Shown piece by piece: positions 1 through 5,616 of a stretch of DNA of 10,714 nt. The position numbers were made by a program, and so were the translations under genes. Below the pieces are notes generated by a model that had not been told where the DNA came from, ran no database searches, and saw only the letters and a list, made by a program, of their open reading frames with translations. This DNA is from Clostridiales bacterium (GTDB taxonomy: Bacteria > Bacillota > Clostridia > Christensenellales > Aristaeellaceae), in contig JAAYJP010000158.1 in the NCBI GenBank assembly GCA_012522875.1, positions 1 through 10,714 on the forward strand, given 5' to 3'. Each line of letters starts with the position of its first letter. The stretch's first letter is position 1.

Positions 1-795
1 ACCCAAAGCCGCCAGCATGTGGACAAGCGCATCCCCCTGCGGGCGGACCCCAAATATGCCCAGGTGCTTCTGCACAGCGGCATAGACGCTGTGAACACCG
101 CCAACAACCACTGCATGGATTTTTTTGACAGAGGTTATCGGGATTCCCTGGCGGCGCTGGACAGCATGGATTTCCAGCATTTTGGCACCCCCCGGATGCG
201 GGCGGACGCGGCCCACGACCGCCTGCTCCTCGCCCGGGCAAAGGGCGTCACCATTGGCGCTGTGGGCGTGTCCTACCCCCAGGAGAAGGACGCCCCTGCC
301 ATCATCCGCCGCGTCCAGGCACTTAAGTCCCAGGGCGCGCAGCTGGTGATCGTCAGCCTCCATTGGGGGCGGGAACTGCACAAACAGCCCCAGTTATGGC
401 AGCAAAGCCTGGCTATGGCGCTCATCGACGGCGGGGCCGATGTCCTCTGGGGGCACCACCCCCACATCCTCCAGCCCGTCCAGGTCTATCAGGGCAAGCC
501 TATTTTCTACTCCACCGGTAATTTCACTTTCGGTTCCATGAGCCGGGTGGACCCGGATACCGGTATCTTCCAGCTTCATTACCTCCTGGGGGATAAGGGC
601 GATCCGCTCCTTTCCAGCATCCGGGTCATCCCCTGCCGCACCCAGGGTAAGCCGGACTATCGCCCATACCCCCTGAGGGAGGCAGCGGAGCAGCAGGCCC
701 TGTTTAATAAGCTCCGCTGCACCCACCCGGTCAAGGAGATGGACAACCCTCCGGAGAGCTTTTTTACCACCGGCATCTGGACGCTGGCCCGATAA
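1..795 (+). CDS. CapA-family protein, 5' truncated by window edge
   Basis: This is the C-terminal part of a protein of the CapA family (PGA_cap, calcineurin-like metallophosphatase fold), named after a membrane-associated protein of poly-gamma-glutamate capsule synthesis. The frame is open from base 1, so the true start lies upstream; the GTG at 19 is probably internal. Counting from that GTG, visible family hallmarks are NTANNH (about 26-31), VSLHWGRE (about 112-119), the metal-site-like GADVLWGHHPHILQP (about 139-153) and YSTGNF (about 164-169). CapA domains are usually near 250 residues inside proteins of 350-450, so roughly the first third is missing, including any N-terminal signal or membrane anchor. 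No capBC-like partner is visible on this side, and an intrinsic terminator follows 20 bp after the stop. Many CapA homologues in Clostridia lie outside capsule operons, so family membership is secure but a capsule role is not. Confidence 0.9.
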   Translation, partial: TQSRQHVDKRIPLRADPKYAQVLLHSGIDAVNTANNHCMDFFDRGYRDSLAALDSMDFQHFGTPRMRADAAHDRLLLARAKGVTIGAVGVSYPQEKDAPAIIRRVQALKSQGAQLVIVSLHWGRELHKQPQLWQQSLAMALIDGGADVLWGHHPHILQPVQVYQGKPIFYSTGNFTFGSMSRVDPDTGIFQLHYLLGDKGDPLLSSIRVIPCRTQGKPDYRPYPLREAAEQQALFNKLRCTHPVKEMDNPPESFFTTGIWTLAR

Positions 796-814
796 TATAT
801 TTCCTCCCTGCCTT

Positions 815-842
815 GCGGCGGGTTGATGACTGCCGTTTTTTT
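815..842 (+). terminator. intrinsic terminator of the CapA-family gene
   Basis: A short GC-rich hairpin lies 20 bp after the stop codon. CGGCGG (816-821) pairs with CTGCCG (830-835) through six pairs including one G-U, around an 8-base loop. Seven T residues (836-842) follow at once. This is the classic layout of a Rho-independent terminator reading rightward. The stem is short but strong, and the position fits the end of the upstream gene. Confidence 0.72.
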
Positions 843-939
843 CTTGCCAGCGGGCGCGCCGGAACCGGGCAAGTGTGTAAGGAGCGCCCGCCCCTCAAAC
901 GGAATTTTGAGCAGGCAGCCAGGGAAAACCACAGGCAGT
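843..939. other. spacer between two convergent terminators
   Basis: This stretch lies between the rightward terminator of the CapA gene and the leftward terminator of the helicase gene. It holds a hairpin-capable inverted repeat, CTTGCC (843-848) with GGCAAG (868-873), around a GC-rich 19-base interior. No T-run follows on either strand in the right sense, so it is not a third terminator. I see no credible coding sequence; the open frame crossing it on the plus strand continues antisense into the helicase and has low-complexity shadow composition. Confidence 0.5.
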
Positions 940-967
940 AAAAAAGCCGCCGCTTTCATGCGGCAGC
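940..967 (-). terminator. intrinsic terminator of the DEAD-box helicase gene
   Basis: Read on the minus strand, GCTGCCGC (967-960) pairs over all 8 bases with GCGGCGGC (953-946), including one G-U pair, around a 6-base loop. A run of six T residues (945-940) follows. It begins 24 bases after the helicase stop codon. Stem, loop and U-tract are all close to ideal for Rho-independent termination. Confidence 0.85.
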
Positions 968-991
968 GATTTTCATCTCTGTTCTGCTTGC

Positions 992-2161
992 CTAAATGCG
1001 CTCAAAAAAAGCCGTGTCGTCCTCCCGGCGCAGGATCCCCTGGGCGTCAAAATGCAGCGGAGTGGGCTTTGACTGGATGTAGCGCAGGATTTCATCCATG
1101 CGGACGGATTCCTGGAAAGTCATCATGGTGAATGACACGCCGTGCTTTCGCGCGCGCCCGGTGCGGCCGATGCGGTGGAGGTAATACTCATTTTCATTGG
1201 GCAGATCATAGTTGATGACCGCCTCCACATCGTCCACATCAATGCCCCTGGCCGCCACGTCCGTCGCCACGAGAATGGGGAACTTGCCCCGTTTGAAGTC
1301 ATTCATCACCTTTGTCCGCTGGCTCTGGCGGATGTCCCCGTGGAGCGCCTGGGCTTCATAGCCTTCCTTGATCAACCTGTCGCACAGGCGCTGCGTCATG
1401 AACTTGGTGTTCACAAACACCATCACCCGGTCATACTCATCCGAGTCCAGGAGATATTGCAGGGCTTCCATTTTTTTGTCCCGGGGGATCAGCAGGGTAT
1501 GCTGGGCGATCTGGGGGCGGTTCTCCCGGGTGGCTTCCACTGTAATCTCCACCGGATCCTGCTGGTAGCGCCAGGACATGGTCATTACATCCCGGTTGGT
1601 GGTGGCCGAGAACATCACCAGCTGGCGGCCCACCGGCGCCATCTCGATGATGCGGGTCACGTCCTTGACGAAACCCATCTTGAGCATCTCATCCGCCTCA
1701 TCGATCACCATGGTATGCAAATGATTGAGGCTCACATGCCCCCGATTCACCATGTCCAGCAAGCGCCCGGGGGTGGCCACCACGATCTGGGGCTTGCGCT
1801 TCAATTGGCTGATCTGCCGGGCCATGGGCTGCCCGCCATACAGCGCAGCGATCTTGATCTGGGGGATGAAACGGGCCAGCTCCGTCAGCTCCTGGACAAT
1901 CTGCTGGGCCAGTTCCCGCGTGGGTGCCAGTACCAGCTCCTGCACCCGGGCTTCCTTCAGGCTGATGTACTCCAGCATCGGGATACCAAAGGCCACGGTC
2001 TTCCCCGTGCCGGTGGGCGCGATGCCGATGATGTCTTTCCCTGCCATCATCAGGGGGATGGTTTCTTTCTGGATGTCGGTGGGGCTCTCAATCCCCATGT
2101 GGTCAAGCGCTTTGAGCACCTCATCGGATACATCAAGCGCGCGGAACTTGTCAACGGGCAA
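992..2161 (-). CDS. DEAD-box ATP-dependent RNA helicase, minimal two-domain form
   Basis: This is an RNA helicase that uses ATP to unwind RNA duplexes, with likely roles in ribosome assembly, mRNA turnover or cold adaptation in the cytoplasm. With the TTG start at 2161 it has 389 residues. The full motif set is visible: Q motif (F6, Q31), motif I APTGTGKT (48-55), Ia PTRELA (80-85), Ib TPGR (130-133), II DEAD (154-157), III SAT (185-187), IV VFVNT (248-252), V ATDVAARGID (299-308) and VI HRIGRTGRA (329-337). It ends about 50 residues after motif VI, so it lacks the RNA-binding C-terminal extension of DeaD/CshA/DbpA types and is near eIF4A size. The frame is open to a TTG at 2203 and an ATG at 2191. 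However, the predicted transcription start is about 2202, the ATG has its only G-rich tract directly abutting it, and the TTG at 2161 has AAAGAGG 8 bases upstream. The subgroup (CshA-, CshB- or RhlE-like) cannot be fixed by eye. Confidence 0.95.
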   Translation of the reverse strand: MPVDKFRALDVSDEVLKALDHMGIESPTDIQKETIPLMMAGKDIIGIAPTGTGKTVAFGIPMLEYISLKEARVQELVLAPTRELAQQIVQELTELARFIPQIKIAALYGGQPMARQISQLKRKPQIVVATPGRLLDMVNRGHVSLNHLHTMVIDEADEMLKMGFVKDVTRIIEMAPVGRQLVMFSATTNRDVMTMSWRYQQDPVEITVEATRENRPQIAQHTLLIPRDKKMEALQYLLDSDEYDRVMVFVNTKFMTQRLCDRLIKEGYEAQALHGDIRQSQRTKVMNDFKRGKFPILVATDVAARGIDVDDVEAVINYDLPNENEYYLHRIGRTGRARKHGVSFTMMTFQESVRMDEILRYIQSKPTPLHFDAQGILRREDDTAFFERI

Positions 2162-2169
2162 TGCTTCAA

Positions 2170-2176
2170 CCTCTTT
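2170..2176 (-). promoter_or_regulatory. ribosome binding site that sets the helicase start
   Basis: AAAGAGG on the minus strand lies 8 bases upstream of a TTG at 2161-2159. It sits inside the short leader expected from the promoter at 2209-2238. It favours TTG 2161 over the in-frame upstream TTG (2203), which would be at the very 5' end of the transcript, and over the ATG (2191). Confidence 0.6.
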
Positions 2177-2208
2177 TCTGGCGCCAGGCATCTCCCGGCC
2201 CAAATGCC

Positions 2209-2238
2209 ATTATAGTCAAAGGCCTTTTACCCTGTCAA
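2209..2238 (-). promoter_or_regulatory. consensus sigma-A promoter of the helicase gene
   Basis: On the minus strand a perfect TTGACA (2238-2233) and a perfect TATAAT (2214-2209) are separated by 18 bp. The -35 element overlaps the TGA stop codon (2237-2235) of the upstream GNAT gene. Transcription should begin near 2202, giving a leader of about 40 bases to the TTG start. Both hexamers match consensus exactly, so strong, largely constitutive expression independent of the GNAT gene is expected. Confidence 0.85.
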
Positions 2239-2774
2239 TCAATCGCCCCCTCCCCAGCCAGCGCTTTCTCGATACATACCAGGCGGATACTGGGAAGCCC
2301 ATTGAAATCACATGGCACAATACCGGATTCCGCATAGCCGTGTTTTTTATACAGTGCCCGTGCCGGCAGGTTTTTCTCGTTGGTGTCAAGCCGAAGCCAG
2401 GGACACCCCTTCTGCCTGGCATGGTTCTCAAAAAAGCGCAGCATGGCTCCCGCGATGCCCTGCCCGGCCCTGTCCGGGTCCACCACCAGGGTGTGGCATG
2501 CCATGACCTGATCCGCAGGGGCTTGATGCGCCCAGTCACACAGGGCATATGCGGGCAGCTGTTCCTGGTTGATCCTGATGGCAGCCAGGACCTTCCCTTC
2601 AGCCTCATACACATAGAGCTCCCCAGCCAATACCGCCTCACTGGCATCCTGTTCCGTGGGGTAAATGCCTTTTTTCCAGCCGGTGCATCCTTTCCCGGCC
2701 GCTTCCAGCGCGTGGATTTTGTCATAGATCCGGACGACGCCCGGGATATCTGCCTCGTATGCTTGCCTGATCAT
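2235..2774 (-). CDS. GNAT-family N-acetyltransferase
   Basis: This is a 179-residue acyltransferase of the GNAT superfamily, which moves an acetyl group from acetyl-CoA to an amine; the substrate is unknown. Family signs are the N-terminal IRQAYEADIPGVVRIY opening, the beta4 strand HTLVVDPD, the CoA pyrophosphate loop RAGQGIA (about 102-108, fitting R/Q-x-x-G-x-G/A) and the motif-B region N-x-x-A-x-x-x-Y (about 135-142) followed by HGY. The length is typical for a single domain. A longer frame reaches an ATG at 2843, but its extra 23 residues are Gly/Arg-rich, and GGAGGGGG (2786-2779) stands just upstream of the ATG at 2774, so that start is preferred. The gene lies upstream of the helicase in the same direction with a 73-bp gap containing a separate promoter. 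It is divergent from the epimerase gene across 148 bp. Confidence 0.9.
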   Translation of the reverse strand: MIRQAYEADIPGVVRIYDKIHALEAAGKGCTGWKKGIYPTEQDASEAVLAGELYVYEAEGKVLAAIRINQEQLPAYALCDWAHQAPADQVMACHTLVVDPDRAGQGIAGAMLRFFENHARQKGCPWLRLDTNEKNLPARALYKKHGYAESGIVPCDFNGLPSIRLVCIEKALAGEGAID

Positions 2775-2802
2775 GTTTCCCCCTCCCCCATTCAGCCTGT
2801 TG

Positions 2803-2831
2803 AGTATCCCATACCCACCGCCCGGGCACAA
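2803..2831 (-). promoter_or_regulatory. possible promoter of the GNAT gene
   Basis: On the minus strand TTGTGC (2831-2826) and GATACT (2808-2803) are separated by 17 bp. They stand 29 bp upstream of the preferred ATG at 2774, with a G-rich ribosome binding site between. Each hexamer matches consensus at four of six bases, so this is only a moderate candidate, supported mainly by spacing and position in a divergent intergenic region. Confidence 0.35.
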
Positions 2832-2852
2832 GAAGCGGCGCATAGCGCTCCC

Positions 2853-2881
2853 TTGCCTATCGCCCCCATATCCGGTAATAT
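2853..2881 (+). promoter_or_regulatory. probable promoter of the epimerase/exported-protein operon
   Basis: TTGCCT (2853-2858) and TAATAT (2876-2881) are separated by exactly 17 bp and lie 41 bp upstream of the ATG at 2923. A perfect 10-base palindrome, GCGCCGGCGC (2893-2902), sits just after the expected transcription start near 2888 and could be an operator or a leader hairpin. GGGAGGGG (2911-2918) supplies the ribosome binding site. Confidence 0.45.
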
Positions 2882-2922
2882 GAAGTCAGAAAGCGCCGGC
2901 GCACGGCAATGGGAGGGGCAAC

Positions 2923-3939
2923 ATGAAAGCACTGCTTATCGGCGGCACCGGGAACATCAGCCTGGCCGTCTCACGGCTGCTCATCAAGGAAGGCTGGGAT
3001 CTCACCCTGCTTAACCGGGGCAGTCAGAACGACCTGGTGCCGCAAGCCCGGACGCTGTTGGCCGATATCAACGATGCTGAGGCGGTGCGCAAGGCCCTTC
3101 AGGGACAGCAGTTTGATTCGGTGGTGCAGTTCATCGCCTACCACCGGGAGGAGGCTTTCAGGGATGTCAGCCTCTTTACCGGCATCACCGGCCAGTACAT
3201 CTTCATCTCCACCGCCTCCGCCTACCAGAAACCGCCGCGAAACCACCTCATCAGCGAATCCATCCCGCTGCACAATCCCTACTGGCAGTATTCCCGGGAA
3301 AAGGCCCTGTGCGAAAAGCTCCTGATGGAAGCCTATGACATGGATTTCTTCCCCGTCACCATCGTGCGGCCCAGCCACACCTACGGCGAAAACAAACTGC
3401 CCCTGGCTATCCACGGAAACCAGGGCGCCTGGCAAGTGCTGCACCGCATGCTTGAGAAAAAGCCCGTGCTCATCCCGGGAGACGGCACCAGCCTGTGGAC
3501 GGTGACCACCTCCGGGGACTTCGCCAAAGGGCTGGTGGGCCTGATGGGGAACCACCACGCCATCGGCCAGGCGGTGCACATCACCTCTGATGAAGCGCTC
3601 AGCTGGAACCAGATCCACCGAATCGTGGCGGACGCGGCCGGCGTCCCCTTCATCCCCTGCCATGTGCCAAGCGATATGCTCGCCATGTCCCAGCGTTATG
3701 ACTTCGCCGGCAGCCTTCTGGGGGACAAGGCCAACTGCGCGGTGTTTGACAATGCAAAGCTCAAGGCCCTGGTGCCGGGCTTTGCCGCTACCACCCGCTT
3801 TGATGAGGGGGCCCGCCGGGTGGTAGAAAACTTCATGGCCACCCCCTCCCTACAGGTGCTAGATCCCGACTTTGACGCTTTCAGTGACAAGGTGGTGGAC
3901 ATCTGCCGCCGGGCGGAAGCGGAAATTGCCCAGCTATGA
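2923..3939 (+). CDS. NAD(P)-binding epimerase/reductase, extended/atypical SDR family
   Basis: This 338-residue cytoplasmic protein is a short-chain dehydrogenase/reductase of the NAD-dependent epimerase/dehydratase group. It starts directly with the Rossmann strand MKALLIGGTGNIS (glycine motif G7-G8-T9-G10, then N-I-S), with an arginine at 32 (LLNRG) after the second strand that would favour NADP(H). The catalytic set is present: STASAY (96-101) and Y-x-x-x-K as YSREK (123-127). RPSHTYGE follows in the substrate region. The nearest known flavour is the atypical CSP41/RhaD-like branch, often annotated as NAD-dependent epimerase, nucleoside-diphosphate-sugar epimerase or isoflavone-reductase-like; the substrate cannot be assigned. 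The start has a good ribosome binding site (GGGAGGGG, 4 bases before the ATG). The stop overlaps the next gene's start as ATGA, so the two are translationally coupled. Confidence 0.88.
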   Translation: MKALLIGGTGNISLAVSRLLIKEGWDLTLLNRGSQNDLVPQARTLLADINDAEAVRKALQGQQFDSVVQFIAYHREEAFRDVSLFTGITGQYIFISTASAYQKPPRNHLISESIPLHNPYWQYSREKALCEKLLMEAYDMDFFPVTIVRPSHTYGENKLPLAIHGNQGAWQVLHRMLEKKPVLIPGDGTSLWTVTTSGDFAKGLVGLMGNHHAIGQAVHITSDEALSWNQIHRIVADAAGVPFIPCHVPSDMLAMSQRYDFAGSLLGDKANCAVFDNAKLKALVPGFAATTRFDEGARRVVENFMATPSLQVLDPDFDAFSDKVVDICRRAEAEIAQL

Positions 3940-4472
3940 AAAAAGCCATCATCGTTCTCTGCATTGCCGTGATGATTCTTCCCCTGGCGGCCGCCGCCTC
4001 CCAGGTGGATCTGGGGAAGCTGTCCCTTGCGGTTCCGGCATCCTGCGACGTATTCACCCCAGGCATGCGCCCGGATGACCCCCTTTTGGCCCTCTACGGC
4101 ACCAGCGCAGAACAGGTGGCGCGGGACTTGGGCAGCCAGGGCCTTTTGATGATGGCCCGGGAGATTGCCGGCGCCTACACCATCACCCTGTCCTTCCAGC
4201 CGGATGCCGGCCCCGATTATTCCGGGATGGCAGAAAGCGAACTGATGAATGAAGCGCAGCTGAACGCCCAGAGCGGAGCGCTGGATTCAGTCCTTTACTC
4301 CCGGCAGGCAGCCTTCCTGGTGCTCCGAAGCGGAAACGCCCTGTCCCTGATCACCCGTGTGAACGGCGCTTTCTGCCGCCTTGTTCTAAAGGCCCAGGGC
4401 AGCCTGGCGGGCCAAATGACCGATATACTTGAAAAAATTGCCCAGAGCATGGACTTTGGGCGGGGGCAATAG
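3936..4472 (+). CDS. small exported protein of unknown function
   Basis: This is a 178-residue protein I cannot assign to a named family with certainty. It opens with a clear signal peptide: two lysines, a hydrophobic run (IIVLCIAVMILPLAAAA) and a probable cleavage near AAA/SQ at about 21. A cysteine at 9 lies inside the hydrophobic core and is not a lipobox. The mature part begins VDLGKLSLAVPASCDVFTPGMRPDDPLL, a pattern that recalls secreted PsbP/DcrB-like single-domain proteins of Clostridia ('PeG-x-x-VFT... DDPLL... G-x-x'), followed by alternating strands and a C-terminal helix (ILEKIAQSM). This resemblance is from memory and needs a profile search. The ATG overlaps the epimerase stop codon (ATGA), so expression is coupled to it. 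It converges on citC with only 12 bp between stops and no visible terminator. Confidence 0.78.
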   Translation: MKKAIIVLCIAVMILPLAAAASQVDLGKLSLAVPASCDVFTPGMRPDDPLLALYGTSAEQVARDLGSQGLLMMAREIAGAYTITLSFQPDAGPDYSGMAESELMNEAQLNAQSGALDSVLYSRQAAFLVLRSGNALSLITRVNGAFCRLVLKAQGSLAGQMTDILEKIAQSMDFGRGQ

Positions 4473-4484
4473 GAAACCGGCTTA

Positions 4485-5516
4485 TCAAGCATCCTTCAGG
4501 CACCGCTTCACAAGCGTGCGCCCTTCTTCTGAGAGCACATACTGAAGGGTTTTCTCCGGCAGCAGCGCCCGGAGGGCCTCCGTATCCCCGGCCAGCAGCG
4601 CTTCTCTCACCCGGGTGGCACTGACTGGGTTGCCGCCAATATCCCTCAGGCGCGGGATGATCTCCAGCGTGATTCCCTCCCTGGGCAGCAGCTCCCCCAT
4701 CATCTGGTTATACAGGCTGGTAGCCCGGGAAAATGGCTCTTCGCCTACAAAACGCCGGGTGATACCCAGGCGCCCGGCAACCCGGGCGAAAATGGCCGCG
4801 TCAAGCGCAGCCTGAACCCGGGTCACTTCTTCTTCTTCCTTCAGGAAATAGGCCGGGAACACCGCCCGGGAGATCAGGTAGCTGCCCGTATCATGGTAAA
4901 CGATATTCGCAATATCCTTTGTGCCCGCCATGACCAGGCGCTTCCTGACCCCAAACGGGAAGAAGGACACATCCTCCGACACAACAAATACATGCAGCGT
5001 ATCGCATCTGCATGCGGCCGTTTCAACAAGGAAACGATGCCCCCGGGTAAAGGGATTGGCATTGAGGATCACCGCTGCGGCTCTCCCATTGGGTTTGCAT
5101 TCTTCTTCCAGCCGGTTCAGGTACCCGGCGAAGCCATCCCGGCGGTTCTCCATAAACACCAGGCTGCCCGGCACGCGGGCGATGGGGTAATAACCCAGCC
5201 CTGCAAGTTTTTCTTCGCTCCCGGGACTGGTGTAGGCAAACAGGTGGGTCATCCCATCGTGAAAAAGATCCTCTGTCAGCCTGGTCACCATCTTCGCCAT
5301 CAGCCCTTCTCCCTGATGGGCGCTGTCCACCGCCAGGCAGCGCAGGGTGTTGGCGAAGGCGGATCCGGTAGCCACCATCTCCCCGGACCCGTCAAACACG
5401 CCCAGGGTGCGTTCCAGATGCCGCTCCAGGGCGAGGCCGGCTCCTGTGAGCAGGGCCTCCGCCGCTTTCAGGGCTTGCGGGTCGGTTATATCGATGTAAC
5501 GCGTCTCATAGCTCAC
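4485..5516 (-). CDS. citC: [citrate (pro-3S)-lyase] ligase
   Basis: CitC activates citrate lyase by using ATP and acetate to acetylate the thiol of the prosthetic group on the acyl carrier subunit CitD, releasing AMP and pyrophosphate. The 343 residues match the usual length. The N-terminal part is GNAT-like, with LAVDSAHQGEGLM (about 61-73). The C-terminal part is a nucleotidyltransferase domain of the T/HxGH class: ILNANPFTRGH (150-160, T157 and H160) and the late motif VSATRVRE (298-305), the counterpart of the ISSTxVR motif. Translation starts with GTG at 5516. AGGGG lies 9 bases upstream and a closer AAGG 3 bases upstream. The gene is divergent from the citX-citG fusion, sharing a 100-bp control region, and converges on the exported-protein gene. 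The lyase subunits citD, citE and citF are not in the window. Confidence 0.93.
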   Translation of the reverse strand: MSYETRYIDITDPQALKAAEALLTGAGLALERHLERTLGVFDGSGEMVATGSAFANTLRCLAVDSAHQGEGLMAKMVTRLTEDLFHDGMTHLFAYTSPGSEEKLAGLGYYPIARVPGSLVFMENRRDGFAGYLNRLEEECKPNGRAAAVILNANPFTRGHRFLVETAACRCDTLHVFVVSEDVSFFPFGVRKRLVMAGTKDIANIVYHDTGSYLISRAVFPAYFLKEEEEVTRVQAALDAAIFARVAGRLGITRRFVGEEPFSRATSLYNQMMGELLPREGITLEIIPRLRDIGGNPVSATRVREALLAGDTEALRALLPEKTLQYVLSEEGRTLVKRCLKDA

Positions 5517-5541
5517 TGGCCTTCACCCCTTTTTTTACAGG

Positions 5542-5550
5542 ATAATACCA
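5542..5550 (-). promoter_or_regulatory. possible extended -10 promoter of citC
   Basis: On the minus strand TGG-TATTAT (5550-5542) forms an extended -10 element, 25 bp upstream of the GTG start of citC. No -35 hexamer stands at 17 bp; the best match, TTTACA (5567-5562), has only a 14-bp spacer. The extended TG could compensate, or an activator may be required. The element overlaps a CAGGGC half-site (5549-5554). Confidence 0.4.
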
Positions 5551-5596
5551 GGGCCGCACCTTGTAAAGCGCCCTGCATTCTGATACCATCGCCCTG
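5549..5596. promoter_or_regulatory. three GCCCTG half-sites in the citC/citXG divergent promoter
   Basis: CAGGGC at 5549-5554 is an inverted copy of GCCCTG, which recurs at 5570-5575 and 5591-5596. The start-to-start distances are 21 bp and 21 bp, two helical turns each, so all three would face the same side of the DNA. The first two arms form an inverted repeat that can be extended (CAGGGC-C-GC against GCGCCCTG). It spans the -35 regions of both promoters, and the third copy sits at the expected citXG transcription start. This is an inferred operator; no regulator gene is adjacent. Confidence 0.4.
5561..5589 (+). promoter_or_regulatory. probable promoter of the citX-citG fusion gene
   Basis: TTGTAA (5561-5566) and TACCAT (5584-5589) are separated by 17 bp, with a TG one base upstream of the -10 (5581-5582) forming an extended -10. 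The expected transcription start is near 5596, followed by AGAGGT (5605-5610) and the ATG at 5617, giving a leader of about 20 bases. The -35 overlaps the region that would serve as the -35 of citC on the other strand. Confidence 0.5.
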
Positions 5597-5616
5597 ACGA
5601 AAAAAGAGGTCATCAC

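Noticed and set aside
843..873. Inverted repeat CTTGCC/GGCAAG with GC-rich interior, considered as a terminator or REP-like element.
   Set aside because: No T-run follows in either direction, the T-run at 836-842 belongs to the preceding hairpin, and no second copy is seen in the window.
1142..2215. Long plus-strand open frame (357 codons) opposite the helicase gene.
   Set aside because: It is the antisense shadow of a gene with complete DEAD-box motifs, its product is rich in His/Gly/Leu without any domain, and GC-rich coding DNA commonly leaves such frames open.
1725..3014. Plus-strand open frame of 429 codons spanning the helicase, GNAT and epimerase starts.
   Set aside because: It crosses two well-supported genes and an intergenic region with promoters, and its composition (Ser/Arg/Trp/Met-rich) is that of a shadow frame.
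4473..4484. Expected bidirectional terminator between the convergent exported-protein and citC genes.
   Set aside because: Only 12 bp separate the stop codons and no stem followed by a T-run is visible there.
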